A DNA stretch of 64,000 bases from Bettongia penicillata ogilbyi (lineage: Eukaryota > Chordata > Mammalia > Diprotodontia > Potoroidae). The position numbers and the translations under genes are program-made. The stretch lies in the NCBI GenBank assembly GCA_023548195.1, contig JAJHZJ010000419.1:1479773-1543772 (forward strand). Direction: 5' to 3'. A model generated the notes under the pieces. The model was given only the letters and a program-made list of their open reading frames with translations. It had not been told where the DNA came from and searched no databases. Of this stretch, positions 54,810 through 64,000 are shown piece after piece (within the stretch, counting starts at the first letter, position 1; each line of letters opens with the position of its first letter).

Positions 54810-55492
54810 CTTTCAATCAAGTCATTTTATTTCAGAATACTAACTTAATAAATAAAAATTCTTTATAACTTGTATCTAGTTCCTTCAGCCTTCCCAGAAC
54901 AAAGCCACTGACAAGATCAATTGTGAAACATTTTACAAACTTTTAATAAGCCAGTGCCACTTCAGAAGGTCAATGTCCCAATAAATAAACATTCCCAACC
55001 ACTCCTTAGAGAGTTTTTGTGGGATGACTATTTCCCAATCTCCCCCAGAAGTTCCGTGAAGTTAAGAACATTCTCAGGCCACTGAGGAGGCAAGAACCTT
55101 ATCAAAGGTCTCTAATTTCTAAAGTCTAGGAAAATAAAATGTTGCTGATGAAAACTTTCTCTGGGGTCTTAGTCTATGTGCAGAAAGCTCACTTATCACA
55201 AACAAACCATTTCTAAGACAGCAACAATTTTGTTGACTACATCTGAGGACAGAAACACACAGTTCCCAAATGGAATTTCAGTTCTCTAAAAGGCAGTTTT
55301 GTGCTCTTTCAGAAATACCTCAGCGAATCGTTTTTTTGTTGTTTTGTTTAAAAAGATTGTTCCTTGTGCCTCTTTAGTCATCTTGAAAAGGGAAGAGGAG
55401 AACAAGTCCCTGAGTGATCTTGGGTTAGCCTCCAATTTTGTCAAAGATGGGTTCACTCCAGTACAAATAGGTACTATTGGTAATACTGGTTA
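54810..55492 (-). other. Possible terminal exon and 3' UTR
   Basis: The minus strand is open from a stop at about 55497-55495 to a stop just inside 55290, about 68 codons without an early start codon. It reads SLTKLEANPRSLRDL and KKRFAEVFLKEHKTAF near its C-terminus, a composition that looks protein-like. After the stop come about 460 bases of AT-rich sequence and an AATAAA (in 'ctgaaataaaatgac') near 54835, the layout of a 3' UTR. I find no recognisable domain and only a weak splice acceptor (ttaaccag) at the upstream edge. No repeat is recognised across it. Chance openness is quite possible. Confidence 0.2.
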
Positions 55493-55999
55493 AGACCTCA
55501 AAATCTTACAATACCATGTCAGCCTTAGCCAGGTCAGATTTATTTAGATGAAACCAGATTAAGTGGTTTTTGCCAGAGAACTTCTATCTTCACTAGAATT
55601 TTCCCCCATAAATCCCTTTAAAAATACCAAAAACTCAATAATGGAATGTTAATCTCTTACATTAAGAGAAGGATTAAATTTACTTAAAGTATAAAGTCAT
55701 GTGGTATGTTTTCTGCATCTCCTGTCTGTCTTTGTTGCTGAGCCTAAGCTTTGCTTGCTAGACTTATGCCATAGGTCTCAGTGTGAAAATTTTTGACAGA
55801 GTAAATGAGCATTAGATTAGCCCTCAAAGTGTTAGCAATTGTATGAATTCCTTAGGGAATTGTCCTGCTGTTTGAACTAACTATATTGCTACCTTTATAG
55901 GTACATTATTTCTGGGGCAGAAAAAAATTTGAACTATATGTCATCTTCTTGGGAGTCTGTACTTTTTAAGGACTCTTTCCTGATGGCTTAACTTGTCTA

Positions 56000-56135
56000 T
56001 AATTTTCCCTTCAATCTATCCCTTCCCCATCCTAAAATAAAAGGAACATGTAAGGGCCTTGAGGGCAAAGCTTCTTAATCTTCTAGTGCTAAGCACATTG
56101 AAAGTAATAGATAAATACTCGTTGAATTGAAAAAT
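56000..56135 (+). mobile_element. L2 3' end
   Basis: 'gggccttgagggcaaagcttcttaatcttctagtgctaagcac', 'gataaatactcgttgaattg'. Confidence 0.75.
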
Positions 56136-56364
56136 TAAAATAGTGAATCTCAGTGAAATGGGACTTAAAGGAACCTGAAGAAGTCATTTTTGTTCATCCA
56201 TTTCTCTTTGGATGAGAACTGCACCAAAACCATCTAATAAAAGGGAAGACCCATCCTGGGATGCCAGATTTTAAATCCTGTATTTGACTCAGGTTCATGT
56301 ATGACCAAAAAGACACATGAGCTGATTATGTAGTGACGGAGATAGGAGAGATGAATGACTTAAA

Positions 56365-56540
56365 GTATTGTTTGTCCTTCATTCTCCAAGAGGACCATGA
56401 CATCAGGAAGATGATGCTATAACTTGCAAATGACTTGGATTTCAGTGAGGGAGGGCTGTGCAAGGTCACCAACCTTACTTTCTTCTCTGGAGCCATCTGA
56501 GCCATTCATCAGGACAACTGGAGATGGCCCCCACAAAGAG
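56365..56540 (-). mobile_element. RTE 3' end
   Basis: 'ttgtttgtccttcattctccaagaggaccatgacatcaggaagatgatg', 'gagggagggctgtgcaaggtcaccaacc', 'catcaggacaactggagatgg'. Confidence 0.85.
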
Positions 56541-56544
56541 AATC

Positions 56545-57105
56545 TAATCTAGCTGCATTCCAGCCCCTTTTACTTTTATTCAGACAAGACTTGATTGGAG
56601 GCGGGGGTATAGATCCCATTGTCTAGCTTGCTTGAGATTGGGGATCACTTAAAATGTATTTTGAACTACTAATCATCAACAAAACAAACATGAGTTTTCC
56701 ACATATAAATAAAGCCCCCCCCCAAAAAAGAGGATTGAATTTGCAAGTAAATCTATTACATACAATTTATTTTAAATATGTGTACCTATATATTTAATTT
56801 AATGTGATTGTGACACTTCTGAAATATTGAAAAACATAGAAAAAGGCTTCCAGCATGTGAAATGGATTCTTATTAAAAGCTTTATAGAAAGTCATGAACA
56901 GGAATAGTGGAAAATGAGGAGTTATGTATGGCTTACCATCTGTACTAATGAGTGAATATCCATATCCAAGTTCTGTCATGGAATCTTTGAAAGTCTTAAT
57001 GTGTTTCATTAAAAATATTCAAGTGGCTATGAACACCTGATTTTGCCAAGTTTAATGCATGAATGACCTAAAATAGTAACAGCTTAGAGATGCCCTATAC
57101 TTTAC
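56545..57105. other. Repeat-poor stretch with a possible minus-strand exon
   Basis: A 71-codon minus-strand ORF (57009 to 56794) contains a good splice donor GATG|GTAAGC at about 56936, after a protein-like TFKDSMTELGYGYSLISTD stretch. The acceptor side is weak. No domain is recognised. Confidence 0.2.
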
Positions 57106-57110
57106 AATTA

Positions 57111-57366
57111 TGAGGCAGCTAGGTTGCCTAGTAGGTAAAGTGTGAGTCCTGGAGTCAAGAAAACACATTTTCATGAGTTCAAATCTAGTCAAAGACAGTA
57201 GCTGTAACCCTGGGCAAGTCACTTTACCCTATTTGCCTCAATTTTCTCATCTATAAAATGAGCTTGAAAAGGAAATGGCAAACCACTTCAGTACAGTACC
57301 TTTGCCAAGAAAACATCAAATGAGGTCATGAAGAGTCAGACGTGACTGAAACGACTCAACAACAAC
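57111..57366 (+). mobile_element. tRNA-derived SINE with BovB-like tail
   Basis: Complete-looking copy: 'gaggcagctaggttgcctagtagg', 'gtaaccctgggcaagtcac', 'aaggaaatggcaaaccacttcag', 'gtcatgaagagtcagacgtgactgaaacgactcaacaacaac'. Confidence 0.92.
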
Positions 57367-57454
57367 CTACTTTGAAATATAATGCTGCTGAATCATGCCT
57401 ATACAGCCAGCTTGACTGGATAAATGAATTACTTAACACATACCCACACTCACA

Positions 57455-57845
57455 GTCTCAGAGTTGTAGGGTGCCTTAAGGGACTATCTAATTCAGCCCC
57501 TACATGAACAAGAATCCCCTTAATAAATATTCTAGACAGATAATCTTCTGGACTTTGGTTAAAGAATTATATTATAAGCATCACAACAAGTGAAGTAGGT
57601 AGGTACTGAAGGCTTTGAGTAGTTGTGACTTCATTATAGTCAGTGTCAGATTTGAGGGAAGGCCTACAAGATTCTAAGCCCAGACCTCTGTATATTATTG
57701 GGTGGAATATAATGTACATGTAAATGAATAAAAAAAAGCCAGTATGCTAAGGGGGTGCTAATAGCTGGCAGAATGAAGACAAGTTAACCAGCATTTATTA
57801 AGTGCCTACTGTGTGCTAGGTACTGTAGTAAGCACAGAGGCCAGA
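57455..57845 (-). mobile_element. CORE-SINE-related fragment and L2 3' end
   Basis: 57455-57560 ('gactatctaattcagcccctacatgaacaagaatccccttaa') resembles a minus CORE-type repeat. 57790-57845 ('aaccagcatttattaagtgcctactgtgtgctagg') is an L2 3' end on minus. Confidence 0.65.
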
Positions 57846-57887
57846 TGAGGAGAAACTGAAGCCCAGGTCTGGGTAAAGACCTTCAGG

Positions 57888-57990
57888 TGAGAGAGAGAAA
57901 GAGAAAGAGAGAGACAGAGACAGAGACAAAGACAGAGACAGAGAGAAAAACAGAGAGAGACAGACACAGAGAGATAGAGAGAGATACAAT
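57888..57990. repeat. (GAGACA)n low-complexity run
   Basis: GAGA/GACA repeats. ORFs over it are S/L or V/C/L artefacts. Confidence 0.9.
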
Positions 57991-58277
57991 GTTGTATTTG
58001 GGAAATAGCTGTAGACCAACCTGACTGGATAGTAGAGTACAAAGAAGAGAGTGACAGGAAACATTACTCCATGAGTTTGAACTGAGTGTCCCAGTTTCTA
58101 CTACTCCTAAAGGGGAAGGCTTAGTATATTCCACAATCTATTTACATTCCAGTCTTTTGCTCATGTTCTATCCTTGTGTTGCATTCTGTTTAAGGAAGGT
58201 TTACAATATCCAAGATAGAGTCTAGGATATATAATTAATGTAAAAAAGAATTAATTTCCTAATAGGTTTATTTATTA

Positions 58278-58510
58278 AAAGGCAGCTAGGTGGAACAGTG
58301 GATTAAAGTCAGGAAAACCTGAGTTTGAGTCTTGCTTCAGACACTTACGAGCTGTGCAACCGTGGACAGCTCACTTAACCCCTCAGTTTCTTCATCTCTA
58401 AAACAAGATAGTAGAGCCTACTTCCCAGTTGTTTCAAGGATCAAATGACTTAATGTAGGTAAAGTGTTTTGCAAACTTTAAAGTACAATATAAAGCTTGG
58501 GTGCTAATAA
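58278..58510 (+). mobile_element. MIR/CORE-SINE with tRNA-type head
   Basis: 'aggcagctaggtggaacagtgg', 'cttcagacacttacgagctgtgcaaccgtgg', 'ttgtttcaaggatcaaatgac', 'aagtgttttgcaaactttaaagtac'. Confidence 0.8.
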
Positions 58511-58659
58511 ATACATTTGGCTTTCAGGTGATGTGTCATCTCTCTTTGGAAGTTCATTCTATAGAGCTTATTTTTCTCTAAGTTAGTTTTAAAGAGTTTA
58601 CTGAGGAGATTGGCAAAGATTTTAACCTCATAGTCAGCTATACCTCATCCTTTGGTATG

Positions 58660-58735
58660 AGAAAGGAAGGAAGGAATGAAAGAAGGAAGGAAGGAAGGAA
58701 GGTAGCAAGAAAGGAGGGAAATAAGGAAGGCAGGA
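58660..58735. repeat. (GGAA)n run
   Basis: AAGGAAGG units with small variants. Confidence 0.9.
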
Positions 58736-58737
58736 TG

Positions 58738-59215
58738 GATTCATTAAGCTTCTATATGTCAGGCAGCTAGGTGGCACAGAGGATAGAACACAGGATCTGA
58801 AGTCAGAAAAGACCTGGATTCAAATTTGCCCTCAGATATTTACTTACTATGACTTTGGGCAAGTCATTTAACCCTGTTTGCCTCAGTTTCCTCCTATAAA
58901 ATGAAAGGGAGAAGGAAATGGCAAACCAGTCTAATGTATCTGCCAAGAAAACTCTTAAAGGGGTCACAAAGAGTTGCACACAACAGAGTGGCAGGCACTG
59001 TGCTAAGCATTTTTCAAGTTCTATCTCACTTGATCTTCACATCCATCCTGGGAGGTAGGTAGTATTATGTTCATTTTACAAATGAGAGAACCAAGGCAAA
59101 CAAAGGTTACATGACTATCTCAGGGGCCCCCAGATATTAAGTATGTGAGTCTAGATTTGAACTCAGAGTTTCCTGACTCCAGGTCCACCATTCTATCTAT
59201 TATTCTCCCTAGCTG
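58738..59215 (-). mobile_element. MIR split by a SINE
   Basis: 58738-58762 ('tcattaagcttctatatgtcagg') and 58985-59215 ('caggcactgtgctaagc', 'gggaggtaggtagtattatgttcattttacaaatgagag', 'atttgaactcagagtttcctgactcc'). Confidence 0.8.
58763..58984 (+). mobile_element. tRNA-derived SINE with BovB-like tail, nested in MIR
   Basis: 'ggcagctaggtggcacagagg', 'actttgggcaagtcatttaaccctgtttgcctcag', 'agaaggaaatggcaaaccag', 'ggggtcacaaagagttgcacac'. CAGGCA occurs at both edges, a short candidate target duplication. Confidence 0.88.
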
Positions 59216-59224
59216 CAGAGAGAC

Positions 59225-59590
59225 AGAGAAAATGAAGGTAAATAATATATTTTTTTTTCCTGATTTAGCCAGAGATGCTGAGGGTCTTCACCTCTCAGAT
59301 CCATCTTTTTGAAGAGATCATTCTTTGCCTCAGTCACTCAAAGAGCCCTGTCTCAATCAAACTGAGCCAAGTTAAAGATCTTAGCTGGAAAAGGCCAAGG
59401 TCCCTCACTGCTCCCTGGGCCATCTCTACTTGTCCTGATCCATATCTGGTCACTGGACCCAGATGACTCTGGAGGAGAAAGTGAGGCTGGTGACCTTGCA
59501 CAGCCCTACTCACTGAAATCTAATTCAGTTGCATGTCATGGCATCACCTCCCTGAGGTCATGGTCCTTTCAGAGAATAAAAACAAACAGG
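59225..59590 (+). mobile_element. RTE LINE 3' end
   Basis: 'gatgctgagggtcttcacctctcag', 'cattctttgcctcagtcac', 'g gagaaagtgaggctggtgaccttgcacagccc', 'atggcatcacctccctgaggtcatggtcctttcagagaat'. Confidence 0.85.
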
Positions 59591-59639
59591 AGCAACCTAC
59601 CTGCCTCTATAGGGACCAGCCTGTCTGTTGAGTTCTAAT

Positions 59640-60060
59640 TTTTGGTCGAAACTCCAAAAAATTCTATTTTTTTCTTCTGCCAAAATACTTGGCAAGTTTC
59701 CCAGCAATTCCTCTAAAAGGCAGTTCTTTCTTCAGTAATTTATGTTATTGGATGTATCAAAAACTGAACTACATTTTTAAAAATTGCTTCTGTTTCTTCC
59801 TTATCTAGTCTGTTCTACTAAATTACTTTTAAAAAAAAGTTTTAACTACTCTTGATTTAATAGTTTGATATCTCATCTATCATTCTTTCATTTATAATTT
59901 TTCTCTTGATTTTTCTTGATATTCTAGACCTTTTATTCTTTCAGATGAGTTTCGTCCTTGCTTTGTTTAATTACATAAAGAACCCTTTAGAAAATTTGAT
60001 TGGTATAATACTAAACCTGTAAATTGGTTTAGGAATATGAGATTACTCCGGGCCATGGAC
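59640..60060 (-). mobile_element. L1 ORF2 fragment, antisense
   Basis: T-rich plus strand with 'gaaaatttgattggtataatactaaacctgtaaattggtttagg', the reverse complement of an L1 ORF2 segment. Boundaries uncertain. Confidence 0.5.
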
Positions 60061-60064
60061 TTTG

Positions 60065-60700
60065 GGGAGTGGAGGGAAGCAGTAATAAAAGCACCAGCAA
60101 AAGAGCTACTGACTTTTTCTGAAATTATTTTGTCTCTAAGAATTATCTTGTAAATTTTTGGCTTTTTGTCAATTTTCTTCTTTCAGTTTGTTTCATTATT
60201 TGGGGTGGGGCGCAATATTTATTTGTGGCAGTAAGGGGAGCTGCCTCTATGTAACTCCTCACTTTGCCACCTCTCCAAAATTCCAGATAGACTTCCAAAT
60301 AGTTTTAAAAACTGAAAATTAAAACTTTTTTTCAGCATTGTGGATTATTTCAACTTTATCTCGTTGGGACATGAGCACATGTCTCTTGGATTACCATCCC
60401 ATCCCATATGTTTACCCAGTTTTGCCTTTGATCACTTTCTGTCAACCACTTTTTTTGTAGAATTTTGTGACCAGGGCAGCTTAAGTTTAAAAGATTAAAG
60501 TCCTTTATTTAGATCTTGATTAGATTTCTCAATGGAAGACATAGAGAAACTCATTAATACCAAATTGAGATGATTGACAACATCTCTGTAATGGATGGCT
60601 TAGAGTACCCTTAGTCAGGGTGCTTGTTGACCCACTGGCACCTCTTTGAAGATGATTAAGTCTTAGCCTGCAGCGATGCAGCACATGGGAAATTGGGAAT
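60065..60700. other. No gene recognised
   Basis: Nothing supported. Confidence 0.4.
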
Positions 60701-60704
60701 TAAT

Positions 60705-61785
60705 GACTGAGTGAACTGAGAGAAGTAGATGGATGTTAGAGATGTTAAAATCTATAGGACTTGGAAACTGATTAGATATGTGGGGTGAGGTGAGAAGCTG
60801 AGGATGATTCCAAGGTTGTTAACCTAATTTCTCTGACAGAAATAGAAAGTTAAGGAAGAAAACTTTGGTATGTTGGGTGGGAGGAGAATAATGAGTCTTA
60901 TTTTGTACAGGCTAAGTTTGAGGCATCTTTAGGACATCCAATTTAAAAAGTCTAATGGCAGTTAGTGATGTGAGACTTTAATTCAAGAGAGATAGATTAA
61001 ATATATAAATCTGAGAGTCATCTGCATAGAGATGATAATTAAAACCATGATTGTTGGTGAGATGGTGTAAGAGTATAGAGGAACAAACAAAGAGCAGAAG
61101 GCTGAGTCAGAGCCATGGAGCCCACCATTGGGGGACGTTTGGAATATGCTTGCTGAATCTTGCCAATAAGACTGTTAAGGGACATTTAAACAAGTAGGAG
61201 GAGAATCCAGAGTATTCAGTATCATGAAAACCCATAGCGTTCCGAGTACTGTATTAAGAAGCAGAGGGTGTTTAACAATGTCAAATGTTGCAGAGGTCAT
61301 CAAAGAAGGGGACTGAGAAAAAGACTGTCAGATTTGGCAATTAAGAGATCATTAGTGACTTTAGAGACAGCAGTTTCAGATGAGTGACTAGGTTAGCATT
61401 CAGATTATAAAAGGTTAGAAGGAATGAGAGGAGAGGAAATGCGAATAAGGAAAATAGACAGCTTTTTCTAGGAGTTTGTCAGTAAAGAAGAGAACAGATA
61501 TAGGATGATATCTTGTCAGGCTGATAGTGAGAATTTTGTTTTGTTTTTTTAAAGGATGAGAGAGACTTGAGCAATTTTGTTGGCACGGGGTAAAAATAAG
61601 TACCTAGGGAGAGACAGAAGATTAAAGAGAGGTATGGTTTAATTTGGGGGGAAAGTTTGCAGGAGGAGATGTAAGAGAGGATGAAATCAAAGGCACAGGA
61701 CAACTTCTTTACCAAAACAGGACCCAAGGAGACAGTATGGGATGATAGCAAAGGGTTTTAAGATGTAGAGAAATGAAGATGAGGT
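60705..61785 (-). mobile_element. L2 LINE, about 1.1 kb of ORF2
   Basis: Minus-strand L2 in order: 'gatatgtggggtgaggtgagaagc', 'taagtttgaggcatctttaggacatcc', 'gagtcatctgcatagagatgataattaaaacc', 'gcagaaggctgagtcagagccatggagcccacc', 'atttggcaattaagagatcattagtgac', 'aggagtttgtcagtaaagaagagaacagatatagg'. No intact frame. Confidence 0.88.
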
Positions 61786-61789
61786 TGTA

Positions 61790-63140
61790 CCTAAACTGGT
61801 TCTATTTTTTTCCATTCAAAGGCCATTGAAGCAATGCTTTATTGATCTTGTTAAAATAAATTTTGTATTTTGAAAATACTAAACAATAAATCATTTCTCT
61901 GACTCCCTGCTCATATAACTAACCAGATTGTATACTGAAAAGAGTCTTAAAGAGTGAATTAATTTCAGCCTTTTTTCCATTTGATTATGATTTTTCTGTG
62001 CTCTACCAACATGACCACTTTAATTGGAATAGAATTGGATGCTGAGAAATATGTGTATTCTTTAATATTGCCATTTAAGAGTTGACATATATAAACTAAT
62101 TTAAAAAAAATTCATTCAACTCCCTATTTCCCTTTTTATTTATTATGATTCATTTTTGAGTGTATATATTTATTTTTATTTTATTATATATTATTAAATA
62201 TATACATGTGTCCTACTTCCCCCAACTGTGTGCCAAACCTGCCTTCTACTCTCTATGTACTTCTTTCTTTTATTCACCTTTTCATCTTTTACTCTGACAA
62301 CAGACATCCATCAGCTTCTTTAACTTCTTCTCTACTTGCAATATATTAACCACATTAGCTTTAAAAACTCACCTATAGTTTGAAACAAGCATTCAGAACA
62401 AAGTAGTAGCTCACAAATATTTCCAGAAAACTGGAGAAAAGGAGTCAAGGTGAAATTAAACGGATGAGATTGCCTATATCTTAGACTTTACTCCCATACC
62501 AGGATGATAAGTGAAAGGTAAATGTAGCAAGACAAAGCCAGGTCAAAGATGACAAAGTGAAAGCAGAATGTATGTAGGTGCTATTTTTATCCCCATTTTA
62601 AAGATGAGAAGACTGATCTATAACATATAGGGCCAAACATTGGTTGACCAGGAACTTAGAGACCCAGGTAAGAGAACAAGTAGGAAAGTGATTAACTAAA
62701 GAAGTAGGTCAGAAGTCAGAGAAGTGGTTAAGACCTGAAGAATGCATACACACCAAATGCCAAGGCCAAGCAAGAGGAAAGAACAAAACATGAAGCCCAG
62801 AGAAAAGAAAACTGAAGCTACAGTAATTTCTACCTCACCTAGAGTCGCTTATATGCTTTTTCCTAGGACAGAAATCAGGTCAAAAGTGTGATCAGTTGGG
62901 AGTAGGGGGAAGAATGAGTTATTTTAGAGACATGGTACAAAGTTTATTGACTTGAGCAGGGAATGGGAGGCATTAACTAGGATTAGGGGTGGGAAAGATA
63001 CAGATATTAACTCAGAATCTTTCTTTTAATTCACCAATTAACTATAGAGGATCTTGGGCAGTTTTCTTTCTTTTCCAGCTCTCAAAGTCTAAGAATAACT
63101 CTTCTACTTGTGTACTCATTAGATCTATATACTGTTGATG
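61790..63140. other. No gene recognised; short minus MIR at 62565-62640
   Basis: AT-rich. 'ggtgctatttttatccccattttaaagatgagaag' marks the MIR piece. Confidence 0.45.
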
Positions 63141-63142
63141 CG

Positions 63143-63410
63143 GACAGCTTGTGCAATGGTTAGACCACTGGGTCTGGAGTCAGGATAAATCCAAATTCAA
63201 ATCCAGCCTCCGATACTTACTAGCTGTATGACCCTGGGCAAATCATCTAACCTGTTTGCCTTAATTTCCTGAACTGTAAAATAATAGCATTCACTTCCCT
63301 CACAGGGTTGTTGTGAGGATCAAATGAAAAAATATTTGTAAAACACACTTAACATAATTCCTGGTACATAGTAGGGCACCACCTAAATGCTTATTTCCTG
63401 CCCCCAACAC
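63143..63410 (+). mobile_element. MIR, near full length
   Basis: 'acagcttgtgcaatggttagaccac', 'gtatgaccctgggcaaatcatc', 'cacagggttgttgtgaggatcaaatg', 'tggtacatagtagggcacc'. Confidence 0.85.
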
Positions 63411-63581
63411 ACCATTCTAACAACAACAAAATCAGATGCCTTAGTATTCTTATAGTGGGATTTTATATGAGTTATCTTAGGTTGTATATCATGGTTGCAA
63501 TCTTATTGGAAATAGAATTTTTGTTCAGCAAATATGAGTTATATAAAATCAAGTTAGAAGCTGTAATGGCAATCACTTTAG

Positions 63582-64000
63582 GATCTTTTGCTGTTTTTGT
63601 TTTACTAAAAGTGCCTCTGATTGAATAATGTGATTGGGGAGGATCTTTCCCATCCAATGATGGGCCTGCCCATTGTGGGAAGCTTGGGGAGTTGTTTTGT
63701 AGGAGGGTCCCAAGTACCTTTTGTTTTTTTTCTATTGAGGCACTGGGTCAGAAGGTTACGCTCTCTGGCTCTAAAATGTGTATAAATACTCTGAGAGTGA
63801 GGTTTTATTTGGGGGGCTTAGTTTTTGGAATAAGGTCTGTGTGCCAGATGAGACTATGGGAAGCCATTAAGTAGCCCCCTCTTCTCTCCCCCTTCTCTGC
63901 TTTTTGAAAACCCAAATGTTGGCACATCCCTCACCCATAAAGATATATGTATGTTAGTGATCAGGCAGTTTGGAAGTGCTGTCTGTTGATTTTTGATTTC
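63582..64000 (+). mobile_element. LTR (family A), runs off the window
   Basis: Matches the 48649-49193 copy from 'tcttttgctgtttttgtttta' onward: 'gaggatctttcccatcc', TATAAA at 63781-63786, 'ctgagagtgaggttttatttgggggg', 'gtgtgccagatgagactatggg'. The right end and any internal region are outside the window, so solo or full-length cannot be decided. Confidence 0.8.

Noticed and set aside
57806..58134. Three overlapping minus-strand ORFs of about 80 codons
   Set aside because: They translate the GAGACA repeat in three frames.
1..64000. tRNA or rRNA genes
   Set aside because: tRNA-like heads occur only inside SINEs with LINE tails and target duplications; no complete cloverleaf gene or rRNA sequence was recognised.

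Overview
The window looks like a stretch of marsupial (metatherian) nuclear genome. It is AT-rich, CpG-poor and made almost entirely of interspersed repeats of the kinds found in marsupials: a marsupial-type L1 (5' UTR, ORF1, ORF2 pieces and many 3' UTR tails), many old L2 copies, MIR/CORE-SINEs, one CR1/L3 piece, RTE-clade LINEs, tRNA-derived SINEs that carry RTE or BovB-like tails, hAT-like fragments, solo LTRs and long microsatellites. The tRNA-RTE SINE type would fit an Australian marsupial, but I cannot fix the species. All family names come from recognition by eye, not from a repeat library search.

Layout. 0-6.2 kb: L1 ORF2 interrupted by a SINE; an internally deleted L1 with 5' UTR, ORF1 and 3' UTR; an L1 piece with an inverted partner and a nested solo LTR. 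12.2-13.4 kb: an RTE LINE whose 5' part is inverted and whose reverse transcriptase region is split by a second solo LTR. 15.6-20 kb: two L2 copies, one split by a third solo LTR. 22.6-24.3 kb: the only CpG island, followed by a tandem repeat of stem-loops. 26-38 kb: L2, MIR, CR1/L3, L1 tails and SINEs. 39.2-39.8 kb: a broken coding relic that I cannot identify. 41.9-43.2 kb: the L2 endonuclease region. 44.9-50.7 kb: RTE 3' ends, a solo LTR and about 445 bp of CCTT repeat. 51-64 kb: SINEs, L2, and possible exon-like segments at 54.8-57 kb, ending in an LTR that runs off the window.

No complete conventional gene can be called. The best host-gene evidence is a minus-strand set: the CpG island (GC boxes, inverted CCAAT, consensus splice donor at 23054) and a possible exon at 17.17-17.49 kb with a start codon, a 69-residue single-pass membrane-protein-like ORF and a nearby AATAAA. 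These could belong to one transcript, but nothing here proves it. A second possible minus-strand end lies at 54.8-55.5 kb. Everything else is decayed mobile DNA or unrecognised sequence.
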